From NCBI RefSeq assembly GCF_013488225.1, contig NZ_CP041241.1, positions 1,612,001 through 1,676,000 of the forward strand: DNA of 64,000 nucleotides, given 5' to 3'. The notes beneath the pieces are model-generated. The model saw nothing but the letters and a program-made list of their open reading frames with translations, searched no databases and had not been told where the DNA came from. The stretch is from Sinorhizobium mexicanum. GTDB taxonomy: Bacteria > Pseudomonadota > Alphaproteobacteria > Rhizobiales > Rhizobiaceae. Both the position numbers and the translations under genes were made by a program. Numbering within the stretch: position 1 is the stretch's first letter; each line of letters begins with the position of its first letter. This document shows positions 19,287-27,875 of the stretch, in pieces.

Positions 19287-22200
19287 TTATCTCACGCGCC
19301 AGATCGCAAAAGGCAGACCCGCGTGCGGATCGAGCCGCAGGTGTTGGGCCCTGCCGGTCCAACTGAACTTGTGGCCTGCGATCAGGTCTTCGAGGTCAAG
19401 CGTGCCATGGTCCGGGAGGTTCCATGACCGGAGCGGGATTTCCACGTCCGCTTCGTGAGCATTGTAGGGATCGAGGTTGACGGCGATCAGCAAAGCGTTC
19501 TCACGCCCGGGACTGATCCTCTCATAGAAGATGATGTTGTCGTTCCAGGCGGTGAGAAGCTGGAGACCGAGATGCGAGTGCAGGGCCGGGTTCTCCTTTC
19601 GGATCCGGTTGAGCATCGTGATTTCCGATTTGATATTGCCCGGCCGGTCGTAGTCCCAAGCGCGGATCTCATATTTTTCCGAGTCGGCATATTCCTTGCG
19701 CTTGGCGTCCGGCCGACCCTCGCAGAGTTCGAAACCATTGTAGACACCCCAAAGTCCCGACAGCGTCGCGGCAAGCACCGCACGGATCAGATAGGCCGGA
19801 CGCGGGGCGTTCTGCAGGAAATCGGGGTTGATGTCGTGCGTATTGACGAAGAAGTGTGGGCGGAAGAACTCTTTCGGTTCCTGCGTGGTGATCTCGCGCA
19901 TATATTGCTCGAGCTCCCACTTTGTGTTGCGCCAGGTGAAATAGGTGTACGATTGAGAAAAGCCGACCTTGGCGAGCCTATACATCACCTTCGGCTTCGT
20001 GAAAGCTTCCGACAGGAAGACGACGTCCGGATGCCGCGACCGGATATCGGCGATTAGCCACTCCCAGAACGGGAAAGGCTTGGTGTGTGGATTATCGACG
20101 CGAAAGAGTTTCACGCCGTTGTCGACCCAGATCTGCACGATATCGCGCAACTCGATCCATAACGACGGAATCGCGTCCCAGCTGTAGAAGTCCACATTGA
20201 CGATGTCTTCGTATTTTTTCGGCGGATTTTCCGCGTAACGGATGGTTCCGTCCGGTCGCCAGTCGAACCAGCCCGGATGCTGCTTCAGCCACGGGTGGTC
20301 GGGCGAGCACTGGATGGCGAGGTCGAGCGCTATCTCCAGGCCCTCTTGCTTGCCGGCATCCACCAAGCGTCGAAAATCTTCGAACGTGCCAAGGTCAGGA
20401 TGGATCGCGTCGTGACCGCCATCCGCCGAACCGATAGCATAGGGGCTGCCTGGATCCTCCGGCGCCGCGCGTAGGCTGTTGTTCCTGCCCTTGCGATTTG
20501 TCGTGCCGATTGGATGAATCGGCGGGAAATAGAGCACGTCGAAGCCCATGGCGCGAATGGCCGGGAGCCGTTTGATGACGTCGTCGAATGTGCCGTGGCG
20601 GGCCGGATCGCCGCTCTGTGAGCGTGGGAAAATCTGGTACCAGCTTGCGAAGGCGGCGGCCGGACGCTCTGCATCAAGAGGGATAGTCTGCGACCGGAGA
20701 CGATGGGGGCGTCGATCTGCCGTCGCCATTAGCTCGGCTGTTTCTGTCGCCAGCAGGATTTCGGTACGTTGGGCATCCTGCGCCGCCGTCAGCTTGTCGA
20801 AAAGCGTTTTGAGCTGCGTCTTGACCCGGCCTTCCGCGTAATCGAGCGCATCCAGCACGAAGTTGATGCCCTCCTGGATTTCGAGCCTGAGATCGAGCCG
20901 CGCCTCGTGCTTCTTGACGAACTCGTAGCGGAAGATCTGAAAGGGACTGCGCCAGGCTTCGACCGCGAACTCGTGCCGGCCCAGGCGCTTGGGCGTGAAT
21001 TCCGCACACCAGCGATCATTTTGGATCAGCTCCATGTGCGCTTCGTTCCAGCTGCTTTCGTCGATCGCCCGCCAGAGCAAGACAGCCGAAAGGGGGTCGT
21101 GGCCGTCGCCGAAAATATCTGCCTCGACCTTCACTGTCTGGCCGACAACGCGCTTGACGACAAAACGACCGTCATCGACCGCGGGCGTGATCTTCTCGAT
21201 TGCCAATCTCGGAGACGCGGCGGCCTCGCTGGCATCGGGTACCGGAACCGTATCGACGATCGGTACGGATGCCTGTCCTTCGAAAACGCGCAACTCGCCT
21301 GGCTTCAGCTTGAGACGGGCGTCAAAAACCTCGCTTTCGGCCTGCGGATTGACGAGCGGAAGGAACAGCGACGCCGCCTCCCGCAAGACGTTGAACGGTG
21401 CATTGACGACGCGCCGCAGGTCGCGGTTGAGGACAACGACGCGGATTTTCTGCGAGGCGCGAACGTCCTCCTCGTCCGTCTGCATCAGAGCGACGGCCGG
21501 AGTCTGGCTGGCGGAGATGAGCTTGAGCGGCTGCCGCGCGAAGCCGGCGGCCGTCTTGTTGGTCCAGCCGTTCACGGCGCGGATATCATCGGAAAGATCG
21601 AACGAGCCCTGTTTACGAAGGCCAAGCAGGCCGGTTCCATCGCCATAAGTCGGATCGAGCGGCGTGGCAGCACCGTATTCGAACCCCATTGGAATCATCA
21701 GCCCGCTGGCAAATGTAGAAGCAAGCTTCAGCGCGCGGACAGCCTTACGCTGCAGCACCTCACAACCGTCGGTGCCGTGAGCGATCCGTTTACCGAACGG
21801 CGCCTCCGGGAAGGTAACCTGATATCCGATCTGGCGCTGGATCTGGTATTCATCCGTGATCCACCGTTCCTCCAGGTTCCACCAGGCAAGCGAGGAGAAG
21901 CTGCCGTCAAACCCTGTCCCGTCGAGAGCCTTTCGGTCTTCGAAGGCGCTGCCAGGCGTCCACGCAAGAAAGGTCGTTTCTGGCGCCGACTTACGGGTCG
22001 CGACGATAAGGTCGCACCAGGCCTCCGGCGCCAGGCGACCGATGCCCAAGCAGCGAAAACCAGCAATGCCGAGGCCCGTGAGCCGAGTCATGCGGTTGCG
22101 CCAGTCTTCAATGTACCTGGCTTCGCCCCTGAAATCGACGGGACGGCTACGGCTTTCCTGCGGTGCCACGCGCGGGTCGGCGATGATGGAACTGGCAGGC

Positions 22201-22541
22201 TTGTCATCGACGGCCACCCGATCCACGACGAGGTCGAGCATTAATTCAAGATCATTTTCCCGAGCCGCCTCTACCAGCGCCTTGACGCCATCCTCTACAG
22301 ATCGACCCAGTTCCAGGTCCGGATCGAGCTGATCGAAGTTCCTGGTGACGAAGACACTGGCATAGTGGCCACGTTCAAAAAGAGGCGCCGCCAGGACTGT
22401 ATCAAAACCAAGGTCTTTCGCATGCGTGAAGACCTCTCTCCACGCGTCGAGCCCCTTCAGCACCAAAGGATGCACGTAGTAAATCCGCGGTGGCAATCGC
22501 GAAAGCGAGATTCGCGGAGCGACTTGGGAGCGCATGTTCAT
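19287..22541 (-). CDS. glgE: GlgE maltosyltransferase with an extra N-terminal amylase-like domain
   Basis: The product is 1084 residues, against about 660-700 for ordinary GlgE. The C-terminal part from about residue 430 is a full GlgE: an N-type domain, YQIFPRSQ, the maltose-1-phosphate region, nucleophile D816 (LFRVDNPHTKP), acid/base E845 (FLSEAF) and D903 (NTHDIN). It transfers maltosyl units from maltose-1-phosphate to alpha-glucan. The first ~430 residues resemble a GH13 barrel (RIYYVHPLVLKGL; GIAGFRCLGIGRL), but the nucleophile Asp position in GFRxD is replaced, so this domain is probably non-catalytic. It is the first gene of the operon glgE-treS-glgB. Confidence 0.93.
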   Translation of the reverse strand: MNMRSQVAPRISLSRLPPRIYYVHPLVLKGLDAWREVFTHAKDLGFDTVLAAPLFERGHYASVFVTRNFDQLDPDLELGRSVEDGVKALVEAARENDLELMLDLVVDRVAVDDKPASSIIADPRVAPQESRSRPVDFRGEARYIEDWRNRMTRLTGLGIAGFRCLGIGRLAPEAWCDLIVATRKSAPETTFLAWTPGSAFEDRKALDGTGFDGSFSSLAWWNLEERWITDEYQIQRQIGYQVTFPEAPFGKRIAHGTDGCEVLQRKAVRALKLASTFASGLMIPMGFEYGAATPLDPTYGDGTGLLGLRKQGSFDLSDDIRAVNGWTNKTAAGFARQPLKLISASQTPAVALMQTDEEDVRASQKIRVVVLNRDLRRVVNAPFNVLREAASLFLPLVNPQAESEVFDARLKLKPGELRVFEGQASVPIVDTVPVPDASEAAASPRLAIEKITPAVDDGRFVVKRVVGQTVKVEADIFGDGHDPLSAVLLWRAIDESSWNEAHMELIQNDRWCAEFTPKRLGRHEFAVEAWRSPFQIFRYEFVKKHEARLDLRLEIQEGINFVLDALDYAEGRVKTQLKTLFDKLTAAQDAQRTEILLATETAELMATADRRPHRLRSQTIPLDAERPAAAFASWYQIFPRSQSGDPARHGTFDDVIKRLPAIRAMGFDVLYFPPIHPIGTTNRKGRNNSLRAAPEDPGSPYAIGSADGGHDAIHPDLGTFEDFRRLVDAGKQEGLEIALDLAIQCSPDHPWLKQHPGWFDWRPDGTIRYAENPPKKYEDIVNVDFYSWDAIPSLWIELRDIVQIWVDNGVKLFRVDNPHTKPFPFWEWLIADIRSRHPDVVFLSEAFTKPKVMYRLAKVGFSQSYTYFTWRNTKWELEQYMREITTQEPKEFFRPHFFVNTHDINPDFLQNAPRPAYLIRAVLAATLSGLWGVYNGFELCEGRPDAKRKEYADSEKYEIRAWDYDRPGNIKSEITMLNRIRKENPALHSHLGLQLLTAWNDNIIFYERISPGRENALLIAVNLDPYNAHEADVEIPLRSWNLPDHGTLDLEDLIAGHKFSWTGRAQHLRLDPHAGLPFAIWRVR

Positions 22542-22734
22542 CGGGTGTGCCTCGCCGCAGGATTTCCCTGTCTAACGGTGAGGCGACCGTCCTTGTTCCT
22601 TTAAACGGCCACAAACTGAGCCGCGACGATCAAGATAATGGAGGGATTTCTCGGAGCATGTCGGCCTCTCGTTACCGAGGCTTAGCCCTCGCCAGGGCGG
22701 CAGAGCCCGCCACCCAAAAACCTGCCCCAACAGC

Positions 22735-22760
22735 GCCGCGCGTCTAATTAGACGCGCGGC
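22735..22760. repeat. Perfect 26-bp palindrome, single arm of repeat A
   Basis: Each 13-base arm reads GCCGCGCGTCTAA, and the palindrome is perfect. The sequence matches the left arm of repeat A (53318-53423) without the rest of that element. It lies 13 bases past the stop of the FkbM gene, and GTTTTT follows on the minus strand about 15-20 bases later, so it may serve as a terminator for it. Confidence 0.6.
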
Positions 22761-22772
22761 CCGGCAGGAGGA

Positions 22773-23522
22773 TCATTTCTCAACGAAAAGCAGATCGAAG
22801 CCCCTGAACTCACGCCGGGATACCGACTTGCGGATCGCCGCCCAAATGGCGGACCGATTTTCGAGCCTGAAGCCGCGAAAGCTCCGGATGAGGCGCACCG
22901 TAGCGGAGATCGTTCGAAGCGCGCGGACCAAAGGCGGACCGGAGAGCGAGGCGGCAAGTATCTGCGGATGAACCGCGAGCAGGACGCCCGCGGTTCTCTT
23001 GCGGTCGATCGCCCGAAACTGGTCCAGCGCCTTATATTCGTAGCCTTCGATGTCGATCTTGAAGCAGAGTCGCTCCGTCCGTGCCATTTCCTGAAGGCTC
23101 GCGATGGTGACCGTTTGCGCCGTGATCGCCAGGCCGGTGTCGTCGGCAATCAGCGCAGAGGTTTCGGAACTGCCGAAACCGCCGCCGACCGAGTGCAGCA
23201 CCAGGCATTGGTCCTCTGAAAGCGCCGCGTTGAGGAGCTTCACGTCGCCCGCATTCTCGCGCTGCATCTCGGTGAGGATCTCGTAGCACACCGGATCAGG
23301 CTCGACGGTAATGACGTTGTCGGCGATCTGCGCCGCCCAGTAGGGCGTTACGCCGATCCAGCCGCCGATGTCGATGAAGGTGGTCGTAGCGTCGACGAGT
23401 CGCTCGATGTTGCGAAATGTGCCGGGCTCCCATTGTCCGCCTTGCAGTCGGGCAAAGAAGCGCGCCTTCTCCGGCTTGTCGGGGAAATAAACGGTTTTCT
23501 GAAAATAGGTTATCGCACGCAT
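22773..23522 (-). CDS. FkbM-family methyltransferase
   Basis: The product is 249 residues, within the FkbM range. The SAM-binding start TFIDIGGWIGVTPYWAA, the acidic VEPDP turn (end of strand 2), and the family signature CFKIDIEGYEYKAL are present. FkbM proteins O-methylate sugars, lipids or other small molecules; here the surrounding glycosyltransferases suggest a surface polysaccharide or glycan target, which is inference. It has no tight operon partner: GlgE starts 232 bases away, and the CNBD gene ends about 109 bases upstream of it. Confidence 0.85.
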   Translation of the reverse strand: MRAITYFQKTVYFPDKPEKARFFARLQGGQWEPGTFRNIERLVDATTTFIDIGGWIGVTPYWAAQIADNVITVEPDPVCYEILTEMQRENAGDVKLLNAALSEDQCLVLHSVGGGFGSSETSALIADDTGLAITAQTVTIASLQEMARTERLCFKIDIEGYEYKALDQFRAIDRKRTAGVLLAVHPQILAASLSGPPLVRALRTISATVRLIRSFRGFRLENRSAIWAAIRKSVSRREFRGFDLLFVEK

Positions 23523-23630
23523 CGCGCCTCTTTAGTGCATTTCGGGGCGGCGTGTGAAGCGGCTCGGAACGCGGGTAAACAAAGTGTTAGGGCAACACCG
23601 CCCGGCGTGAGGTTAACGGCCCAATAGCGC

Positions 23631-24128
23631 TTACGCCTCTGCCCGCTGGGCGCGGCTGCGCGCTTCGGTGAGTTCGGAGGTTGTCTGGCTGAGACGATCG
23701 GCGAGCACGCGCATGATTTCCACCGCCATCTCCGGGAAGTCCGCCAGCAATTTCAGGAAATCGTCCTTGCGAATGCGCAACGCCTCAAGCGCCGTGCTGG
23801 TCTTGACCGTCGCTGTGCGGGGCGTGTTGCAGAGAATGGCGATCTCGCCGACGATCGAATTCTGCTCTACCTCGGCGACCTTCAATTGCCCGGTTGGCGT
23901 CGCAACCAAGACATCGGCTCTCCCGGAGAGGATCACGTAAGCCGCATCGCCGATATCGCCCTGATGAAACAGATTTTCTCCCGCGCTGTACATTACCCTG
24001 TCGGAGGTGAATGCCAGAAGTTTGAGCTTGGCTGGCGGCAAGCCGGAAAACAGTGTGATCCGGCGCAGCATTTCCACTTCGTCTTTTAGGAGCATGACAG
24101 TCCGTTTCTCCGAGTGTGTCGCGAGCAT
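23631..24128 (-). CDS. Cyclic-nucleotide-binding domain protein (stand-alone CNBD)
   Basis: ATG 24128 gives 165 residues; GGAGG sits 5 bases upstream, whereas a longer reading from 24176 has no better site. The protein is almost only a CNBD beta-roll: FHQGDIGDAAYVILSGRADV, then the phosphate-binding cassette GEIAILCNTPRTAT with G94, E95 and R104, which are the residues that hold the ribose and cyclic phosphate in CAP-family proteins. There is no DNA-binding helix-turn-helix; the C-terminus is a charged helix. It can therefore probably bind cAMP or cGMP but needs a partner as effector. It lies 60 bases downstream of the degenerate ABC exporter gene on the same strand. Confidence 0.88.
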   Translation of the reverse strand: MLATHSEKRTVMLLKDEVEMLRRITLFSGLPPAKLKLLAFTSDRVMYSAGENLFHQGDIGDAAYVILSGRADVLVATPTGQLKVAEVEQNSIVGEIAILCNTPRTATVKTSTALEALRIRKDDFLKLLADFPEMAVEIMRVLADRLSQTTSELTEARSRAQRAEA

Positions 24129-24188
24129 AAGCACCTCCCTCCCCGTGCGAACGGGAAAATATGCTTGCGCCCTCACATTAATATTACA

Positions 24189-26900
24189 TCAAGATGCCAG
24201 TTCCTTGTAGTCGCTGTCTTTCGCAGCTGTTTCCACAGCTTCGTCACTCATGAGATGGCCGTTTTCGAAGTGCGCCTGCCGGTCGAACAACTCGGAGAGA
24301 GCCGGATTGGCGAGAACCCAGACGATTGCCGGTTTGCGATCCTCCTGTCTCAAGAATGCGAAGGCGTTGCGGGTGATCTGCTCCTGTGCACGCTGGTCGA
24401 GAGCGAGCAGCGGCTGATTGAAGATGTAGAAATCGGACATGCGGATCAATGCACGCGCAAAATTGAGCTTCTGCCGCTGGCCAGCCGTCAGCCGCTTGCC
24501 GCCGGCGCCGACGTTGAAGTCGAGTCCGAAGGCAAGCACATCGTTGTAAAGTCCGAGCGACTCGAAGAGATCGCGCACGATCGCGCGGATCCTCTCGGAG
24601 CCGTCGGTGTGGCGGTGGCCGATACGGCCGAAGAGCACGTTATCGATGATGCTGGCCGATGCGATATAACGGTTCGGCTGATAGTGCTCGATGATACCGA
24701 CGAGATCCTCGGGCAGGCCTTCGCTGAACTCGCGCCGCGCCTCGACGATCTGAGACATCAAATCTTCGGACAGCAGACCGAAGCGATGGCGTGGCTCGAT
24801 ATAGCCGAAGCACAGCCGGATGATCTTGATGGCATCATCCTCGGAAACGTCGTCGATTGCCCGTCCCCTCACCTTCTGGAGAAGCGCTTCATAGACCGGG
24901 ATCTCTTCCGCCGCCATGAAGGTGAGTTGCTGGAAGAACGGGTGGTCGGGAGGCAGATCGCGGAACAGTTCGACGACGTTGCCGGCGATTTCCAGCCCCA
25001 TCTGGTAGAAGGTCTCGTGCAGGCCGGCCCTTTTCAGAACCGTCTTGAAGAACGGGTGGCTTTCAAGTGCATTTTCCCACCGTGCCTGATCGGTCACCGT
25101 CCCGAACAGCAGGTTTTCGCCGACCGTCGCCTCGACATTGTAGGAGCCAGGCTCGAAAAACACGACCAGATCGCTGAGTTTCTCGGCCTCGAGGCGCCTG
25201 CGAAGGGCCCCGCGCAAGTCCACGATTTCGCCCGCAAAAGCTTCGTGTTGCGCGGGATTGATGGTCGAGCGGACGGCAAGCGCCATGATGTCGTTTGTGA
25301 GAAGCACCGTGTCGAGCACCTCTCTGACTTTTGCGAAGAGATCATCCGGGCCGGTCGCACCTGCGGCCCCGTAATCGATCCAGTCACTGTTGACATCGAG
25401 CGAGGGATTGCCGGCAAGTTTTGCTTCCAGCAATTCCCACCGACGGTGGGCAGCCTTGTCGCCCTCGTAAACCACCTCAGTGAGCGGCGCGTGCTTGAGG
25501 CCGTAAAGCAGATTGTCGCCCAGACTCCCGTGGAAGATGTAGACCTCCGACGAGGCGTAGGAGATTCGCCGTCCGACGAGCGATTCCGGCAGGTCGTGGA
25601 TATCGTCGTCGCCGACGACGATCCTGCCGGTTTCGGGCCACGTCAGCCGCCCGAAGGCCTCAGCGAGTGCCTCTCCTCCGCCGGTAGAGCCGCCCGTGAT
25701 CGCGACGGCTTCGCCGGGACGCACCTGCAGCGACACGTGTTCCACGACCTTCGAACCGCCGTCATCGGACACGGAAAGATTGACGGCCGCAAGAGCCCCG
25801 GTGATCGGCGCCACGGAGGTTACCGCGATCGCCTGGACGCTCGGATCGATCAGCGGCTCGACGCTGAACTGCTCGACGACCTGCGCATATTTGACCTGCA
25901 CATCCTGACGCGCCTGATCCCAATCGATGAGTTCTTTCAGCGGTCCCGGCAGGTCCTTGTAGGCACCGATCACCGCAACGAGCTGGCCGATATCGAGCCG
26001 GCCCTGGAGCGCGAAGTAGCCGCCGATCGAATAGAACAGGAATGGGGTGACCTGCGCCAGGAAGTTGTTCAGGAACTTGACCAGGAACTTCCACTGATAG
26101 AGGTCGTAGCGGATCTTGAATATGCGGCCGAGCCGGGCGGCTATGTCGGCTCTTTCATAGTTGGACGTGTCGTGCCCGCGAATGGTCCCGATGCCGTCAA
26201 CGATCTCGCTGACGCGCCCGGACAATTCGCGCGCCGTCAGCTGGCGTTCGCGCCCGAGAACGATCAGGCGCCGGCGCATACGTGGAATGATCACCGCCTG
26301 TATCGCGACTATGAAGGCCGCCACGAGACCCAGCCACAGGCTCTGGAGCAGGATGAAAACCAGCGCCGTCAAAGCTTGGCCGCCGAGGAGCGCCGGTTGC
26401 ACGAAGGCGTCGCCGGTGAACCCGCCAAGAGGCTCGACCTCGTCCTTGATCATGGTCGAGATTTCAGCGGGCTTCACGCGCTTGAAGTGGCTCGGCGGGA
26501 AGCGCAGCACGCGGTCGACGAGTTCGAAGCGGATGCGCCGCAGGAGGCGCTCGCCGAGCCGGCCCTTGTAGGTATTGATGTAGAACTTGAAGAGTCCGTT
26601 GATGATGACGAGCAGCAGGAAGACAAGGCTGAGGGCAAGCAGCATTCCCTCTCGCTCAAGTTGAAAGCCCGAGAACAGATTGACCTCGCCGAAACCTGGC
26701 AGGTTGAAGGAAATCGGCAGGAAGGCCTGAGTCGCCTCGGGACCTTCGAAACCCTCGCCCTGAATCGGTCCGTTGACGATCTGTTTGGGGAGATCGAAGG
26801 ACAGAAAATAAGGGACCATCGACAGCGCAACGACCAGCAGGATCCAAAGCTGCTGCTTGCTCGTGTGAGTCCAGATGTAGCGGGAAAGACGTGCTTCCAT
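24189..26900 (-). CDS. ABC exporter-like membrane protein with degenerate ATPase motifs and large insert
   Basis: The product is 903 residues. Residues about 15-345 are an exporter-type transmembrane domain (helices near 17-35, 85-108, 170-205 and 275-310). The C-terminal part has the order of an ABC ATPase, but the key residues are changed: Walker A GSTGGGEA (404-411; Lys to E410, Ser to A411), Q-loop YASSEVYIF without Gln, signature LTAGQ (804-808), Walker B YIFNQ (D to N828, E to Q829), H-loop N865. About 330 residues separate Q-loop and signature, and this span repeats a Q-loop-like block: GDNLLYG (461-467), GENLLFG (594-600), IDNVLFG (752-758). ATP hydrolysis seems unlikely. The CNBD gene follows 60 bases downstream. 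Confidence 0.85.
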   Translation of the reverse strand: MEARLSRYIWTHTSKQQLWILLVVALSMVPYFLSFDLPKQIVNGPIQGEGFEGPEATQAFLPISFNLPGFGEVNLFSGFQLEREGMLLALSLVFLLLVIINGLFKFYINTYKGRLGERLLRRIRFELVDRVLRFPPSHFKRVKPAEISTMIKDEVEPLGGFTGDAFVQPALLGGQALTALVFILLQSLWLGLVAAFIVAIQAVIIPRMRRRLIVLGRERQLTARELSGRVSEIVDGIGTIRGHDTSNYERADIAARLGRIFKIRYDLYQWKFLVKFLNNFLAQVTPFLFYSIGGYFALQGRLDIGQLVAVIGAYKDLPGPLKELIDWDQARQDVQVKYAQVVEQFSVEPLIDPSVQAIAVTSVAPITGALAAVNLSVSDDGGSKVVEHVSLQVRPGEAVAITGGSTGGGEALAEAFGRLTWPETGRIVVGDDDIHDLPESLVGRRISYASSEVYIFHGSLGDNLLYGLKHAPLTEVVYEGDKAAHRRWELLEAKLAGNPSLDVNSDWIDYGAAGATGPDDLFAKVREVLDTVLLTNDIMALAVRSTINPAQHEAFAGEIVDLRGALRRRLEAEKLSDLVVFFEPGSYNVEATVGENLLFGTVTDQARWENALESHPFFKTVLKRAGLHETFYQMGLEIAGNVVELFRDLPPDHPFFQQLTFMAAEEIPVYEALLQKVRGRAIDDVSEDDAIKIIRLCFGYIEPRHRFGLLSEDLMSQIVEARREFSEGLPEDLVGIIEHYQPNRYIASASIIDNVLFGRIGHRHTDGSERIRAIVRDLFESLGLYNDVLAFGLDFNVGAGGKRLTAGQRQKLNFARALIRMSDFYIFNQPLLALDQRAQEQITRNAFAFLRQEDRKPAIVWVLANPALSELFDRQAHFENGHLMSDEAVETAAKDSDYKELAS

Positions 26901-27206
26901 GTTCTGGCAATGTGACCTAACTTAAAATACAGGATCGCCGATCCGGCCGACGGACCCCTGTCGCAAATGGTTTCAGTCCATCAAATCGTCAATGGACTCG
27001 CGCTTGATCCACGAAATCGTGACTGCCTGGCATGAGAGCAGACACCTGCCCCATGTCAAGCGGACACGAACCACGAATAACATCCTCGAACAGATCGCCC
27101 CTTCGGCAAGGCCCGACGGTTCCTTGCAGACGTGGCGAGCATCCTCGGCTTGAGGCATACTCGCGCGTGGCTTGCACTCGCCTACCCGTCAGCTTACAAC
27201 AGCCTC

Positions 27207-27875
27207 ATGATGCATGCCACCCATACGCCCCCCGAAGATTGGCACGAGAACGCCTATGATCTCGTCCGCGGGATTGCCGCCTATTCCGGCAGCGCCGTCG
27301 TGGCGGGCATAGGCATGGTGATCGCCAAACACCGGGATGCGGACATCGCCAACGCGTTCAACTACAAGCAGGTCGGCTGCAAGATCTGGGCACGTGACAA
27401 GCTGCTCGAAAGCGCCGGTTCGGCTTTCGACCGAATCGCAGTGCTTGGCGGATGGTACGGCATTCTGGCCGCGATGCTTTTCGAAGACGCGCGCTTCAGC
27501 ATCGGCGCCATCGACAGCTACGACATCGATCCTGCCGTGGAGGAGGTCGCACGCACGCTCAATTCGGCGCATGGTGACCGTTTCCGCGCCATCACGGCGG
27601 ACATGTATGCGCTCGACTATCGGACAATCGGAGCCGACCTGATCGTCAACACGAGTTGCGAACACATTGGTGATCTCAAGCGCTGGCTTGAGCTCCTTCC
27701 TTCGGGCACCCGCGTCCTGCTTCAGTCAAACGACTATTTCAGCGAGCCGACGCATATAAGCTGCGTCTCCTCGCTCGAGGAATTCCAGACGCGGGCCGGC
27801 CTTGCGAAGCTCGATTTCGCAGGCGCGTTGCCGATGAAGAAATACAACCGCTTCATGCTGATCGGGACGGTCTGA
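27207..27875 (+). CDS. Class I SAM-dependent methyltransferase-like protein
   Basis: From ATG 27207 the product is 222 residues; an in-frame GTG at 27132 would add 25. No clear ribosome site decides between them. The segment IAVLGGWYGILAAML looks like the glycine-rich SAM loop, followed by the acidic IDSYDIDPA and by DLIVNTSCEHIGDLKRW, which fits a Rossmann methyltransferase. It is not recognisable as a named family member. Its 3' end overlaps the convergent glycosyltransferase gene by 23 bases. The neighbouring glycosyltransferases suggest a glycan or lipid target, which is inference. Confidence 0.65.
   Translation: MMHATHTPPEDWHENAYDLVRGIAAYSGSAVVAGIGMVIAKHRDADIANAFNYKQVGCKIWARDKLLESAGSAFDRIAVLGGWYGILAAMLFEDARFSIGAIDSYDIDPAVEEVARTLNSAHGDRFRAITADMYALDYRTIGADLIVNTSCEHIGDLKRWLELLPSGTRVLLQSNDYFSEPTHISCVSSLEEFQTRAGLAKLDFAGALPMKKYNRFMLIGTV

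Noticed and set aside
20769..22244. A plus-strand open frame of 491 codons opposite glgE
   Set aside because: It lies wholly inside the GlgE gene on the other strand and has no domain signature; it is a high-GC shadow.
23631..24176. CNBD protein as a CRP/FNR-type transcription factor
   Set aside because: After the beta-roll there is only a short charged helix; no helix-turn-helix domain is encoded.
24114..26915. A plus-strand open frame of 933 codons opposite the degenerate ABC exporter
   Set aside because: It mirrors the minus-strand gene codon phase in high-GC DNA, has charged low-complexity composition and no recognisable domain, while the minus strand encodes a clear exporter-type membrane domain.
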